A DNA stretch of 14,643 bases. Origin: Thiotrichales bacterium HSG1. Its GTDB lineage: Bacteria; Pseudomonadota; Gammaproteobacteria; Beggiatoales; Beggiatoaceae. The stretch covers positions 1 to 14,643 of the forward strand of contig JAUCGN010000023.1 of the NCBI GenBank assembly GCA_030378125.1, given 5' to 3'. Both the position numbers and the translations under genes were made by a program. Every line of letters begins with the position of its first letter. Within the stretch, counting starts at the first letter, position 1. The notes under the pieces are model-generated. The model saw only the letters and a list, made by a program, of their open reading frames with translations, was not told the DNA's origin and ran no database searches. Positions 7,801 through 14,643 of this stretch are shown piece after piece.

Positions 7801-8399
7801 AAATCATCTCCAAAATTATCACTATCAATCAAGTCTTCTGTATCCAAAATACTATCTAGTTTTAATTCTTCTGGTTCTAAATTTTTTAATTCAATTTTAT
7901 CTGATTTGGAAATATTTTCAAATGATTCAATAGTTTCTATAGGTGTAGGACTTGGTTCAAATTCACCTAAACTTTGGCCTTTGGTTTCAATAAAATGTTT
8001 GGCTTGGGAGATTAATAACAGGATTTCGTATGGTATTGGTTGGGTTTTTTGGAATAGTTCTACCATAGTTGGCAATGTTTTTTCAACTTTACCAATGAGC
8101 ATTAACGCATCATCATTTTTTGATAAAGTACCACTAATAAATTGGTTAAACATATTTTCAAACTGCCAACCAAGTTCACCAATTGCACTAGCACCCACCA
8201 TACGTCCACTACCTTTTAAAGTGTGAAAATTACGCCGCAAGGTAGCTAGAGCTTCAGAATCATCAGAGTTGCTGCTCCAAGATTTGAAACTGGTAACTAT
8301 TTCTTCAAGGACTTCTTCGACTTCTTCTATAAAAATATCAATAATCTCTTCGTCCATTTCAGAACTAGAAATTTGTTCAGGAATTGTGATTAATTGCAT
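4884..8399 (-). CDS. CheA-like hybrid kinase, ChpA/PilL type, three Hpt domains
   Basis: A 1171-residue chemotaxis-type kinase. Three Hpt domains carry phospho-acceptor histidines His59 (HTLKGSGRM), His315 (HTLNGSS) and His454 (HTLKGGARM). A CheA dimer/HATPase block follows, with N-box HMLRNAIGHG (761-770), G1 DDGAGL (805-810) and G2 GRGVGMDVA (856-864), then a CheW-like domain (about 885-1035) and a receiver (1052-1171) with Asp1057/Asp1058, phospho-acceptor Asp1101 and Lys1153. Linkers are very acidic, notably 180-275. The layout matches the C-terminal half of ChpA/PilL proteins that control type IV pili, but those are usually far longer, with more Hpt domains. No pil or che gene adjoins it, so it stands alone and its target is inferred. 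No clear Shine-Dalgarno precedes the ATG. In the second Hpt, Asn replaces the usual Lys after HTL. Confidence 0.93.
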   Translation of the reverse strand: MQLITIPEQISSSEMDEEIIDIFIEEVEEVLEEIVTSFKSWSSNSDDSEALATLRRNFHTLKGSGRMVGASAIGELGWQFENMFNQFISGTLSKNDDALMLIGKVEKTLPTMVELFQKTQPIPYEILLLISQAKHFIETKGQSLGEFEPSPTPIETIESFENISKSDKIELKNLEPEELKLDSILDTEDLIDSDNFGDDLESLEIVNDLPSLDDSESSIDLNLDDISDLDLDDDLPGDISDLELDDSNFSESEFEDISDELMDGELIDDDEEEIDPRLLEIFKTEANEHLADLKNYLQNFNPQDCMTQEVVRSFHTLNGSSRTVDFNAVSNIVAPLESYAATLLEQKTELLPEVIVLFEEAVKLVDDLLNNNKPPEPEVLQNLLTKVEQNSNPSVEKTDDDEEDDDLPDTTDEFLAIFLDEAEEILENTQSLLERWTAAPNNMKLMKELQRELHTLKGGARMVGIIQMGDLSHHLESVLTKIVEGTAQSSVKLQEIVQNSVDELAAMLEAIRSGVTLEMPADLIKKIEAYIDQKEPDTITVTDKPEIPKESETTDTGKQPVEKETELVDSGDDRIRVRATLIDKLTNLAGELSISRAHMEQQQGSIKNNLNEMEQTVIRLRDQLRRFEIETEAQIISHYGGVKENDIEFDPLELDRFSVMQQLSRSLMESINDLSNIEDSLKTVTRQSDTLLVQQSRIGAELQENIMRTRMVPFSRISPRLQRIARLTARELRKQADFSIEGENIEFERTVLNRVVAPLEHMLRNAIGHGVEDAQARKQVGKSTIAKITINITKEGAELIIKLSDDGAGLNLAAIRQKAEERGLIQPDTVINDHELMQFVLEPAFSTAKMVTQLSGRGVGMDVANSEIKQLGGNLRIFSKTGEGTTFEIRLPLSLTINQALLIHVGDETMAIPINHLDAVMRVPREQVIGDNDKVTHYKYMDNDYDIFHLGELLGFSKATSLETDLVPLLLVRTVDHRVALLVDGIEGSREIVVKSIGPQIGAINWIAGASILGDGRVVIILDVPALTRIDTTKFVAPQISEIEEEKLVTNTIMVVDDSITVRKVTARLLKRQGMEVITAKDGIDAIAQLQENIPDLMLLDVEMPRMDGYELATQVRNNDDLKHIPIIMITSRTGAKHRDKAEKIGINRYLGKPFNEVELLNNINDLLVDK
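7672..7727 (-). repeat. Direct repeat encoding Asp-rich linker
   Basis: TCTAAATCAGATATATC occurs at 7672-7688 and again at 7711-7727, 39 bases (13 codons) apart. On the coding strand it encodes DISDLELD and DISDLDLD in the acidic linker between Hpt 1 and Hpt 2. It probably reflects in-frame duplication within a flexible linker. Confidence 0.5.
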
Positions 8400-8451
8400 A
8401 ATTATATATTAATTTGATGGCTGTTAAATGGTTAGAATATTCTTAAATGAC

Positions 8452-8480
8452 ATTCTAATACAATATTTATCCCAATACAA
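8452..8480 (-). promoter_or_regulatory. Candidate sigma-70 promoter of the CheA-like gene
   Basis: On the minus strand TTGTAT (8475-8480) and TAGAAT (8452-8457) are 17 bases apart, 4/6 and 5/6 matches to consensus. The predicted start is near 8445, with a leader of about 45 bases. The perfect palindrome AGAATATTCT (8434-8443) lies at that start and could be an operator. The setting is AT-rich, so chance matches are likely. Confidence 0.35.
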
Positions 8481-8541
8481 ACTACCTCAATTATTACTAC
8501 CTTGCATAGTTCTCAATTTTGGTATGATATAGGTGATTTTT

Positions 8542-9393
8542 CTAAAAATTTTTCTGAAAAGCTAATAAAGTATTTTCCAATAAACTAGCTATTGTCATTG
8601 GTCCAACTCCACCAGGTACAGGTGTGATCCAACTAGCTTTTTTAACAGCAGTTTCAAATTCTACATCTCCCACTAATTTACCATCTTCTAGCCGATTCAT
8701 ACCAACATCAATTATAATCGCACCTTCCTTAATCCAATCACCAGCAACGAACTTTGCTTGCCCAATCGCAACTACAACTATATCTGCATTTTGCACTTTA
8801 GACTTTAAATTTTTAGTTTTGCTATGACAAACTGTAATAGTACAACGAGCAGCTAATAATTCTAATGCCATTGGTCGCCCAACGATATTTGATTGACCAA
8901 TTATCACTGCATCCAAACCTACCAGATCAATTCCAGTCTGTTCTAACATGGTCATGATCCCTTTTGGAGTGCAAGAACGCAGCAATGGCATTCGCAATAC
9001 CAAACGACCAATATTATAAGGGTGAAATCCATCCACGTCTTTTGTTGGTGCAATTCGTTCAATAACCAAATTACTATCTATTTGGGTGGGTAACGGTAAC
9101 TGTACTAAAATACCATCAATTTCAGTATCTTTATTTAATTTATCCAATAAATTTAACAGTTCATCTTGTGAAGTTGTAGCGGGTAGATCGAAAGTTTTAG
9201 ATAAAATTCCAACTTCAGTACAAGCTTTATGTTTATTACGGACATAAATCTGTGAAGCTGGATTATCACCAACTAAAATTCCAGCTAAACCGGGCGGTCT
9301 GATTCCTTGTTCAGTATTGATTTGTATTTGTTGTTTTATCGTTTGACGTAGTTGGGCAGCAATAGTTTTACCATTTAATATTTTTGCGGTCAT
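8542..9393 (-). CDS. folD: Methylenetetrahydrofolate dehydrogenase/cyclohydrolase FolD
   Basis: A bifunctional cytoplasmic enzyme that oxidises 5,10-methylene-THF to methenyl-THF with NADP and hydrolyses it to 10-formyl-THF, supplying one-carbon units for purine and formyl-Met synthesis. At 283 residues it has normal family length. Signatures visible: Y50-V-R-N-K54 with the catalytic Lys, [10 protein letters not shown] (93-102), [13 protein letters not shown] (119-131), the nucleotide-binding GQSNIVGRP (166-174) and the C-terminal [10 protein letters not shown] (258-267). The protein looks complete. It lies 66 bases after queC on the same strand, so it may be cotranscribed, although no functional link is needed. 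The segment between it and the CheA-like gene (142 bases) holds a candidate promoter, suggesting the unit ends here. Confidence 0.97.
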   Translation of the reverse strand: MTAKILNGKTIAAQLRQTIKQQIQINTEQGIRPPGLAGILVGDNPASQIYVRNKHKACTEVGILSKTFDLPATTSQDELLNLLDKLNKDTEIDGILVQLPLPTQIDSNLVIERIAPTKDVDGFHPYNIGRLVLRMPLLRSCTPKGIMTMLEQTGIDLVGLDAVIIGQSNIVGRPMALELLAARCTITVCHSKTKNLKSKVQNADIVVVAIGQAKFVAGDWIKEGAIIIDVGMNRLEDGKLVGDVEFETAVKKASWITPVPGGVGPMTIASLLENTLLAFQKNF

Positions 9394-9459
9394 TGTTTTC
9401 TCAAGTTGTTTATAATTTATGGATACATTACCATCAAATTCAGGAATTTTGCTAGTTTG

Positions 9460-10110
9460 CTACAAAGCTTCAAATCCTTCCTTACGCAATCGACAGGCAT
9501 CACACAAACCACAAATATGGCCTCGTTCATCTGGTTGATAACAAGAAATCGTAATATCGTAATCAACTCCCAATTTTAATCCTTGTTGAATAATTTCAGT
9601 TTTGGTCAAATTAATCAAGGGAGTATGTATCTTAAAATGGTGTCCTTCTAATCCAGTTTTAGTTGCAAGGTTAGCTAATTTTTCAAAAGCAACAATAAAT
9701 TCTGGGCGACAATCAGGATAACCAGAATAGTCTATAGCATTGACTCCAATAAACAAATCATAAGCTGATAATACTTCCGCCCAACCTAAAGCTAATGACA
9801 AGAATATAGTGTTACGAGCTGGTACATAAGTTATTGGAATATCTTGAGATAATCCATTAATAGGGACTTTAATATTGCTATCTGTCAATGCCGAGCCACC
9901 AATATTGTCTAAATCTAAATTAATAAACTTATGCTCAACAACACCAATATCTTTTGTTACTTGTCGAGCAGCTTGTAATTCAATTTTATGTCGTTGGCCA
10001 TAATCAAAGCTCAAAGCATAACAAGTGTAATTTTGAGATTTAGCTATAGCCAAAGTGGTGGCTGAATCTAATCCTCCAGAAACCAATACAACAGCTTTTT
10101 TTGCAGTCAT
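9460..10110 (-). CDS. queC: 7-cyano-7-deazaguanine synthase QueC
   Basis: Makes preQ0 from 7-carboxy-7-deazaguanine, ammonia and ATP, in the pathway to queuosine in tRNA. At 216 residues it has typical length. The N-terminal PP-loop SGGLDS (11-16) binds ATP; FDYGQRH (35-41), YVPARNTIF (95-103) and [17 protein letters not shown] (122-138) are family signatures. Zinc ligands are Cys190, Cys200, Cys203 and Cys206 (CGLCDAC). Its ATG overlaps the stop of the upstream gene as ATGA, so translation is probably coupled. Neither queD nor queE is in the window; in many gammaproteobacteria queC follows the pal-ybgF-queE cluster, which is not seen here. Confidence 0.97.
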   Translation of the reverse strand: MTAKKAVVLVSGGLDSATTLAIAKSQNYTCYALSFDYGQRHKIELQAARQVTKDIGVVEHKFINLDLDNIGGSALTDSNIKVPINGLSQDIPITYVPARNTIFLSLALGWAEVLSAYDLFIGVNAIDYSGYPDCRPEFIVAFEKLANLATKTGLEGHHFKIHTPLINLTKTEIIQQGLKLGVDYDITISCYQPDERGHICGLCDACRLRKEGFEAL

Positions 10111-11306
10111 TTAGTTTTTTCTGGTTGAATTTCTTTTTGAGGAGACTTAGAAGGTAAAGTAATATTTTTATTGATAAATTCTTGCCAAAATTGATTGGCA
10201 TATGTTTCTAAAGTTTTGTTTACTTCATTATTAAATTGACCATTAAGAAAAGTTTTTACTTGATTCTCAATCATTTGAGTAGATGTAGAATTTAACTTAA
10301 CTTCTTTCAATTGTTCTTCCAGTTTATGAATACGAATACGTAATTGTTTTAACTCAACTTTTAATAAATCTGTTTCTTCTTTATTGGGGTAAGAAATTGT
10401 GGTCATCGGTTGTTCAAAAAAATGTTTTCTTCTTGACATTAATTTAAATCTTTTATTCCATAACAATTTAATTTTACTAGAAAATTTTTTATTTCTATAG
10501 GCTAATACAAAAATAATCAATATTATAAAAAACCACCAGTATTTACCCAAGAAACTGTTTTTAGTTGGTTTTGGAGCTATTACTTCTGTTGTTAGCAACT
10601 CATTAAACCAAGTTCTAAAATATTCGTGCAATTCTCCATATTTATCTTCTGGTGTAGTTGCATGTTGTGCAAGTGGAGTTTGTTTTTTTTCAGTATTTAA
10701 CCAAGTTTTCAATTGTTCAACATTGTTAGTTGGAACTTCATTTGGCCTTATGAAATGGGAAAGGGCCTGTTTATATTCATCACTCAACATAAGTTCAGAG
10801 TCAAAATAATGTAACCTATATATATGATAATTATTATTTTTCCACTGCCAAGATTCATTGGCATCCCTTCTCAGTACCAAAAAACGCATTAAATTTGGAT
10901 CAGGATAACCAAGAGGTTCTATTGCCCTCATATTAGCTATTATTGGCTGTAATTTCTTTTTCCGAATATCGGTCCATGTTTTGAAAATGTTAGTCCAAGA
11001 GCTAAAGGAATTTCGTTCATTTAAAATATTTCTAGCATAAATTTTCACTCCACCAGCCGGATCATTAACAAACTGAAATTCTCCCCATATCGCATTCCAC
11101 CAGTTAGTTAATTTATCTTCAGATGATTCAGATAACATTATGATTTGGAAACGATATAAACCAGGAACTATTTTTTCTTTGTCATAAAAATGTTGCCAGT
11201 CATTAGTTCCAATAGGTTTGTGCATTACAAAAGTATAATAAGTTGTATCTGCATAACTTAAATTAAAATTTAGGCATAACAATATAGTTATAATAATTTT
11301 TTTCAT
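10107..11306 (-). CDS. Unrecognised bitopic membrane protein with coiled coil
   Basis: A 399-residue protein I do not recognise. It has a clear signal peptide ([18 protein letters not shown], cleavage near 19/20), an exported domain of about 235 residues unusually rich in tryptophan (12 Trp before the membrane-following region, with WWNAIW at 69-74 and WQW at 153-155), one membrane segment (about 256-270, [14 protein letters not shown]) followed by many Lys/Arg, then a cytoplasmic part with a predicted coiled coil (about 310-338) and a Lys/Pro-rich end. AGAAG lies five bases ahead of the ATG. It overlaps queC by 4 bases, so the two are probably translated together. The topology suggests an envelope scaffold or sensor linking periplasm and cytoplasm, but no motif supports a specific function. 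Confidence 0.85.
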   Translation of the reverse strand: MKKIIITILLCLNFNLSYADTTYYTFVMHKPIGTNDWQHFYDKEKIVPGLYRFQIIMLSESSEDKLTNWWNAIWGEFQFVNDPAGGVKIYARNILNERNSFSSWTNIFKTWTDIRKKKLQPIIANMRAIEPLGYPDPNLMRFLVLRRDANESWQWKNNNYHIYRLHYFDSELMLSDEYKQALSHFIRPNEVPTNNVEQLKTWLNTEKKQTPLAQHATTPEDKYGELHEYFRTWFNELLTTEVIAPKPTKNSFLGKYWWFFIILIIFVLAYRNKKFSSKIKLLWNKRFKLMSRRKHFFEQPMTTISYPNKEETDLLKVELKQLRIRIHKLEEQLKEVKLNSTSTQMIENQVKTFLNGQFNNEVNKTLETYANQFWQEFINKNITLPSKSPQKEIQPEKTK

Positions 11307-11570
11307 GATTCTTCTTGTATAGTATAATTCTATATAGTTTTTCAGAAAAAGATAAACTTGTAAGACCTATCAGGTTTTTTAGCAAAAATGTTTTCTAATT
11401 CTCAATTTTTCGCTTTACTGCCATTAAGTATTAAGAGTAATTACTTATAACTATGGAACTTGGACTCCAACTCTTGACGTATATAATAATAAATCTCTTG
11501 GTTGGGAACGAATTTAGAGTTTAAACGAGTGTAATCCAGAAAACATAATTAATCTACCCACTATTAATTT
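11307..11570. other. Intergenic region, 264 bases, no gene
   Basis: AT-rich gap between the membrane-protein gene and ycjF, both on the minus strand. It contains a perfect small dyad TTGGA-C-TCCAA (11460-11470) and, near 11354-11370, a 4-bp stem followed by six T on the + strand, too weak to call a terminator. The TATAGAAT/TATACTATA-rich stretch just before the membrane-protein start may hold its promoter, but no convincing -35 was found. No coding sequence is supported. Confidence 0.5.
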
Positions 11571-12653
11571 TTATGATTTTTCAACTGAACCCTTCAAGGA
11601 AGCAAATATTTCCTGTCGAATATCTTTAATTTTAGGTTTGTTTTCTTCATTAAATGGCAGAGGTCGACAAGCTTGCATGGCATACATTCCAACTCTAGCA
11701 GTGAGTAATCCACTACCCAAACCTTGTGCCACTTGTGCTGACATGATTGATAATACCGAATTACCTAAAATTTCTGCAACATTATCAGCAGACATTTCAC
11801 TTACACCAGCATAAATTAAACTTTGCATAACTGTACTGACTAATTTAAAAGAGCCAAAAAATCCTGGTTTAGTCCCATATAGTTCTGCAATATCTCGAAT
11901 CATGCGAACATTTCTCCATAAAGTCAATATTGTATCTAACAAAACAATTTGACTAATCATCACCCATAAAGCTGTTTCTTGAGAACGTTGGGTTACGATT
12001 TTATAGGCTTGTTTATCCATATCCTTCAACACAAGATCAGAAAACAAATTACATACTTCCCGATCATGATGGGTATCACTTATGGTTAGGTAAAAATGTT
12101 CTAGTTGAGTCTTAATTTCAGGTCGATAGTTATAAAATTGAGTAACCTTGTTAATATAACGTATTGCATTACCATAACCATCATTGACCATCAATTGTTC
12201 TCCTTCCAATTGTAATTTTGTAATGGTTTGTAATCTGTTAATTTTTTGATAAGATCGTAAACTTAAAGTTAAAGCTGCTCCAGTTATAATAACTACCAAA
12301 CTAAGAAATAAATTACCAAGAATATAACTATTTACATATTGTTCAGCCACAAATTGATAAGTATTTATTAATAGCATTAACAACAAAAGAGAACCAAAAG
12401 CCCCTAACAACCACAACCAGGGTGAATTAATTAAGGTGTTAATTTCATTATTCTGTTTAATTGTTAATTTTTGAGTTGTTTTTGAAGTTGATGAAGCATA
12501 ATCTTTAGTTTCGAAAACATTGTCCAATTCTAACTTAGAATCCGCCGGCAAAATAACCGGTGGAGTGTAATCCAAAGTAATCGTTGCTTCTTCTTCAGCA
12601 ATAGTTTCTACAGCATCTAATTCAAAAAAAATCGGTTTAGTCCAACTAGTCAT
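11571..12653 (-). CDS. ycjF: YcjF-like inner membrane protein (DUF697)
   Basis: A 360-residue protein of the YcjF/HI0043 family (TIGR01620, DUF697). It has an acidic N-terminal cytoplasmic region (1-78), two close membrane helices (about 79-98 and 111-132) and a large C-terminal domain with the conserved helical stretch around SLIYAGVSEMSADNVAEILG (276-295) and GLGSGLLTARVGMYAMQACRPLPF (310-333). The ATG follows the ycjX stop directly (TAAATG), so the two are translationally coupled, as in E. coli. In enterobacteria ycjXF belong to the phage-shock (Psp) regulon; no psp gene is present here. The exact function is unknown; it probably forms a membrane complex with YcjX. Confidence 0.9.
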   Translation of the reverse strand: MTSWTKPIFFELDAVETIAEEEATITLDYTPPVILPADSKLELDNVFETKDYASSTSKTTQKLTIKQNNEINTLINSPWLWLLGAFGSLLLLMLLINTYQFVAEQYVNSYILGNLFLSLVVIITGAALTLSLRSYQKINRLQTITKLQLEGEQLMVNDGYGNAIRYINKVTQFYNYRPEIKTQLEHFYLTISDTHHDREVCNLFSDLVLKDMDKQAYKIVTQRSQETALWVMISQIVLLDTILTLWRNVRMIRDIAELYGTKPGFFGSFKLVSTVMQSLIYAGVSEMSADNVAEILGNSVLSIMSAQVAQGLGSGLLTARVGMYAMQACRPLPFNEENKPKIKDIRQEIFASLKGSVEKS

Positions 12654-14084
12654 TTAAAATTTATCTCCAAGCAAAAATTCGAGAGCTTGATCTAACCGAA
12701 TGTGTGGCAGACCTCCACCATGCACATTAGCTAAACGCGGTGGTTTAAATTCTATAAAGTTAAAACGTCCATCTATCCATTCTTCTGGCATAGGTACTTC
12801 CACTGGTATTTCACCTGGAAATAATGCCACTGGTTTTTCTGCATTGACAGGCATACCCTTGATACAAGAAATACGTTGTCCTTGAAAATTAGTATAGGCA
12901 GCCTGAGTACATTTTACTGCTGATAAAGCTAAAGTTTCAGTATGCACTCCCTCAAAAGCCACGTTGTTATGTGAAGTTGCCAACATATTTTGTAAAAAAT
13001 ACTCTAAATTTGGTAACTGAGTGGGAGTTACATGATCAGCCTTAGTAGCAGCAAATAGTATTTTATCAATTTTTAACCCAAATAGCTTGTTAATTATTCC
13101 AGATTTACCATAATTAAAACTTTCTAATACCATATTCAAAGAGTTACGCATATCAACAAAGCTATCATAACCAGAATTGAAGGTATTTAATACATCAACT
13201 AATACTATTTGGCGATCAAAACTGACGAAATAATCTTGATAAAACTTTTTAACTACATGTTCTTTATAAGATTCATAACGTTTTTTCATTTCAGCATAAA
13301 TGCTATTTACCCCAGGAATTTTTTTTGGCATTTTTAATACTGGGCAAAATTCTAACAAAGGTGAGGTTCTTAAACTATCATTATTTGTTAAGCCATCGCC
13401 CGGCATAACAAAACGTCCCGGTTGTAATAAATTTAAATTATGTTTCGACTCCTTACAATTATGCAAAAATTCTGTATAAAGTTTACTTAATTTACGCAAT
13501 TTTTTTTCATTTACTTCATCGGTCAAATCGAGGCTGTTTAAGTAGGTCTGCCATTTTTGTGATAATGATAAACGTGGCTCAGTTTCACATAGGCGAGCTA
13601 TTTGTTCCGACCATTGTTCGTAAGTTAATTCCAATAATGGTAAATCCAGCAACCATTCACCCGGATAGTCAACAATATCTACATATAGAGTGTTGATCGG
13701 GGCAATGTGTTTTTTCATTGGATTTTTAGATAAATATCGAATTGCTAATCTAATTTCACTTATGCCATTAGTACGTTGTGGCCAAGTGGGAGGTTCTCCA
13801 CACAGTTGTTCAATAGCACGATCATAACGAAATGAAGGTATGTGGATATCCGGTTGCGGCATAATCTTGGCTCCTCGCAAACGACCACTGCTAATCATTT
13901 GAAAAAAAGGTAAATGTATTCCTTCTAAGCCATGTAACAATTGATGAACTAATGAAGTGATAAAGACAGTTTTACCACTACGACTTAGACCAGTAACAGC
14001 TAATTTTACCTGTTTATCTAAGGAACGATTAATTCTTTCCTCAAAATGTTTTGGTGGAGAAAAATTTGGCAACCATTTATTCAT
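12654..14084 (-). CDS. ycjX: YcjX-like P-loop NTPase (DUF463)
   Basis: A 476-residue member of the YcjX/DUF463 P-loop family, related to GTPases. Visible elements are Walker A GLSRSGKT (32-39), a DxxG-like VDIVDYPGEW (135-144), the base-recognition-like ATKAD (346-350) and the conserved C-terminal HGGGLPHIRLDQALEFLLGD (455-474). No membrane segment is present. Length matches the family. It is the first gene of a two-gene unit with ycjF. A stress or envelope role is inferred from Psp-regulon membership in E. coli. The 260-base gap upstream lacks a GG-N10-GC sigma-54 promoter on this strand in the part next to the gene. Only a weak ribosome site (AGAT) precedes the ATG. Confidence 0.94.
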   Translation of the reverse strand: MNKWLPNFSPPKHFEERINRSLDKQVKLAVTGLSRSGKTVFITSLVHQLLHGLEGIHLPFFQMISSGRLRGAKIMPQPDIHIPSFRYDRAIEQLCGEPPTWPQRTNGISEIRLAIRYLSKNPMKKHIAPINTLYVDIVDYPGEWLLDLPLLELTYEQWSEQIARLCETEPRLSLSQKWQTYLNSLDLTDEVNEKKLRKLSKLYTEFLHNCKESKHNLNLLQPGRFVMPGDGLTNNDSLRTSPLLEFCPVLKMPKKIPGVNSIYAEMKKRYESYKEHVVKKFYQDYFVSFDRQIVLVDVLNTFNSGYDSFVDMRNSLNMVLESFNYGKSGIINKLFGLKIDKILFAATKADHVTPTQLPNLEYFLQNMLATSHNNVAFEGVHTETLALSAVKCTQAAYTNFQGQRISCIKGMPVNAEKPVALFPGEIPVEVPMPEEWIDGRFNFIEFKPPRLANVHGGGLPHIRLDQALEFLLGDKF

Positions 14085-14344
14085 ATTTGTTATATCTGTT
14101 TACTGAATCATAAAATTTATATCAAGACAAATTGGTTTTAATGCAGATAGCTAGTGAGAGAGAATTTCTCCCTCAGATTGTTCAAATGTTAGTTATATTT
14201 GACACGGTAATAAATTTAACTTTCGGTAGGTCGGGTTAGATTATTGAGCAAAGTGAAATAACGTAACCCGACATCTATATAAAATTAGTTTAAAAAAGTT
14301 CAAGTTATGCCCGTGTGCAGTATAATTGTATCATTCCTACCTTA
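14085..14344. other. Intergenic region, 260 bases, repeats, no gene
   Basis: Gap between trpB and ycjX, both on the minus strand. It holds a near-perfect inverted repeat (gagagagaa 14156-14164 with ttctccctc 14166-14174, one mismatch) and the palindromic repeat at 14230-14272. No trpA or coding remnant is visible. Confidence 0.55.
14230..14272. repeat. Palindromic intergenic repeat, copy 3
   Basis: GTCGGGTTA (14230-14238) pairs perfectly with TAACCCGAC (14264-14272) around a 25-base loop that includes GCAAAGTGAAATAACG. The GGTCGGGTTA...TAACCCGACA form resembles copy 1 and, from memory, is a widespread repeat in Beggiatoa-like and some other proteobacterial genomes. It could act as a transcript end after trpB, but no T-run follows on the minus strand. 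Confidence 0.6.
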
Positions 14345-14643
14345 TTATAAAGCAAGAACTTCAGCTACAAAATCAGCATCCTTATCACCGCGACCGGATA
14401 GATTAATTAAAATCGTTTTATCCTTAGACATATCTTTAGCTATTTTCATAGCATAAGCAACAGCATGGGCACTTTCCAACGCTGGAATAATTCCTTCTAC
14501 CCTAGATAGAGTCATAAATGCATCTAAACATTCTTTATCATTTATCACATCATAACGTACTCGACCAATATCCTTTAAATAACAATGTTGTGGCCCAACT
14601 CCCGGATAGTCTAAACCAGAAGCAATTGAATAAACTGGCAATG
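14345..14643 (-). CDS. trpB: Tryptophan synthase beta chain, C-terminal end (partial)
   Basis: The last 99 or so codons of TrpB, the PLP enzyme that joins indole and serine to make tryptophan. Signatures are [12 protein letters not shown] (near the left of the visible part), [12 protein letters not shown] and the PLP-phosphate-region NLSGRGDKD near the C-terminus. The gene runs off the right edge of the window; the TTG at 14641 is an internal Leu codon, not a start. The next gene on this strand is ycjX, 260 bases away, so trpA does not directly follow trpB as it does in most gammaproteobacteria. Confidence 0.95.
   Translation of the reverse strand, partial: LPVYSIASGLDYPGVGPQHCYLKDIGRVRYDVINDKECLDAFMTLSRVEGIIPALESAHAVAYAMKIAKDMSKDKTILINLSGRGDKDADFVAEVLAL

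Noticed and set aside
7540..8226. Plus-strand open frame of 228 codons, Ser-rich
   Set aside because: It is antisense to the acidic linker and first Hpt of the CheA-like gene. The Ser/Asn bias follows from Asp/Glu/Leu codons on the other strand. No ribosome site or recognisable domain.
14085..14344. Sigma-54 promoter for ycjX, expected from the E. coli Psp regulon
   Set aside because: I looked for GG-N10-GC on the minus strand near the ycjX start and found none.

Overview
The window is AT-rich gammaproteobacterial chromosome. Low GC, hybrid sensor kinases, a ChpA/PilL-type CheA, ycjXF and dispersed palindromic repeats suggest a Thiotrichales (Beggiatoa/Thioploca-like) sulfur bacterium. That placement is inference from gene style, not from a marker gene.

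Left part (1-4700, + strand): a hybrid histidine kinase without its own sensor domain (114-1670) overlaps a sigma-54 enhancer-binding regulator of REC-GAF-AAA+-Fis HTH type (1660-3615). A 443-base intergenic region follows. It carries a palindromic repeat, a second hairpin, three copies of a 15-bp palindrome (GTTYC-AAAAT-GRAAC), a tandem 9-bp repeat and a GG-N10-GC sigma-54-type promoter. This promoter sits just ahead of a secreted, cysteine-rich small protein with a C-terminal hydrophobic anchor and Arg/Lys cluster (4059-4700). Regulator, putative enhancer sites, promoter and target lie in the expected order and spacing, so the region reads as a self-contained signalling-to-surface-protein module. 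The target gene is much more GC-rich than its neighbours and is bracketed by near-identical 16-bp repeat ends.

Middle and right part (4884-14643, all - strand, read right to left): the C-terminal end of trpB (cut by the window edge); ycjX-ycjF, a P-loop protein and its membrane partner, joined as TAAATG; an unrecognised signal-peptide/single-TM/coiled-coil protein overlapping queC by 4 bases; folD; and a 1171-residue CheA-like hybrid kinase with three Hpt domains. These are mostly core genes. No RNA gene, insertion sequence or CRISPR array was seen.

Two points stand out. One is the kinase-regulator-promoter-surface protein module. The other is a 61-base set of overlapping hairpins inserted in frame into the ATPase domain of the first kinase.
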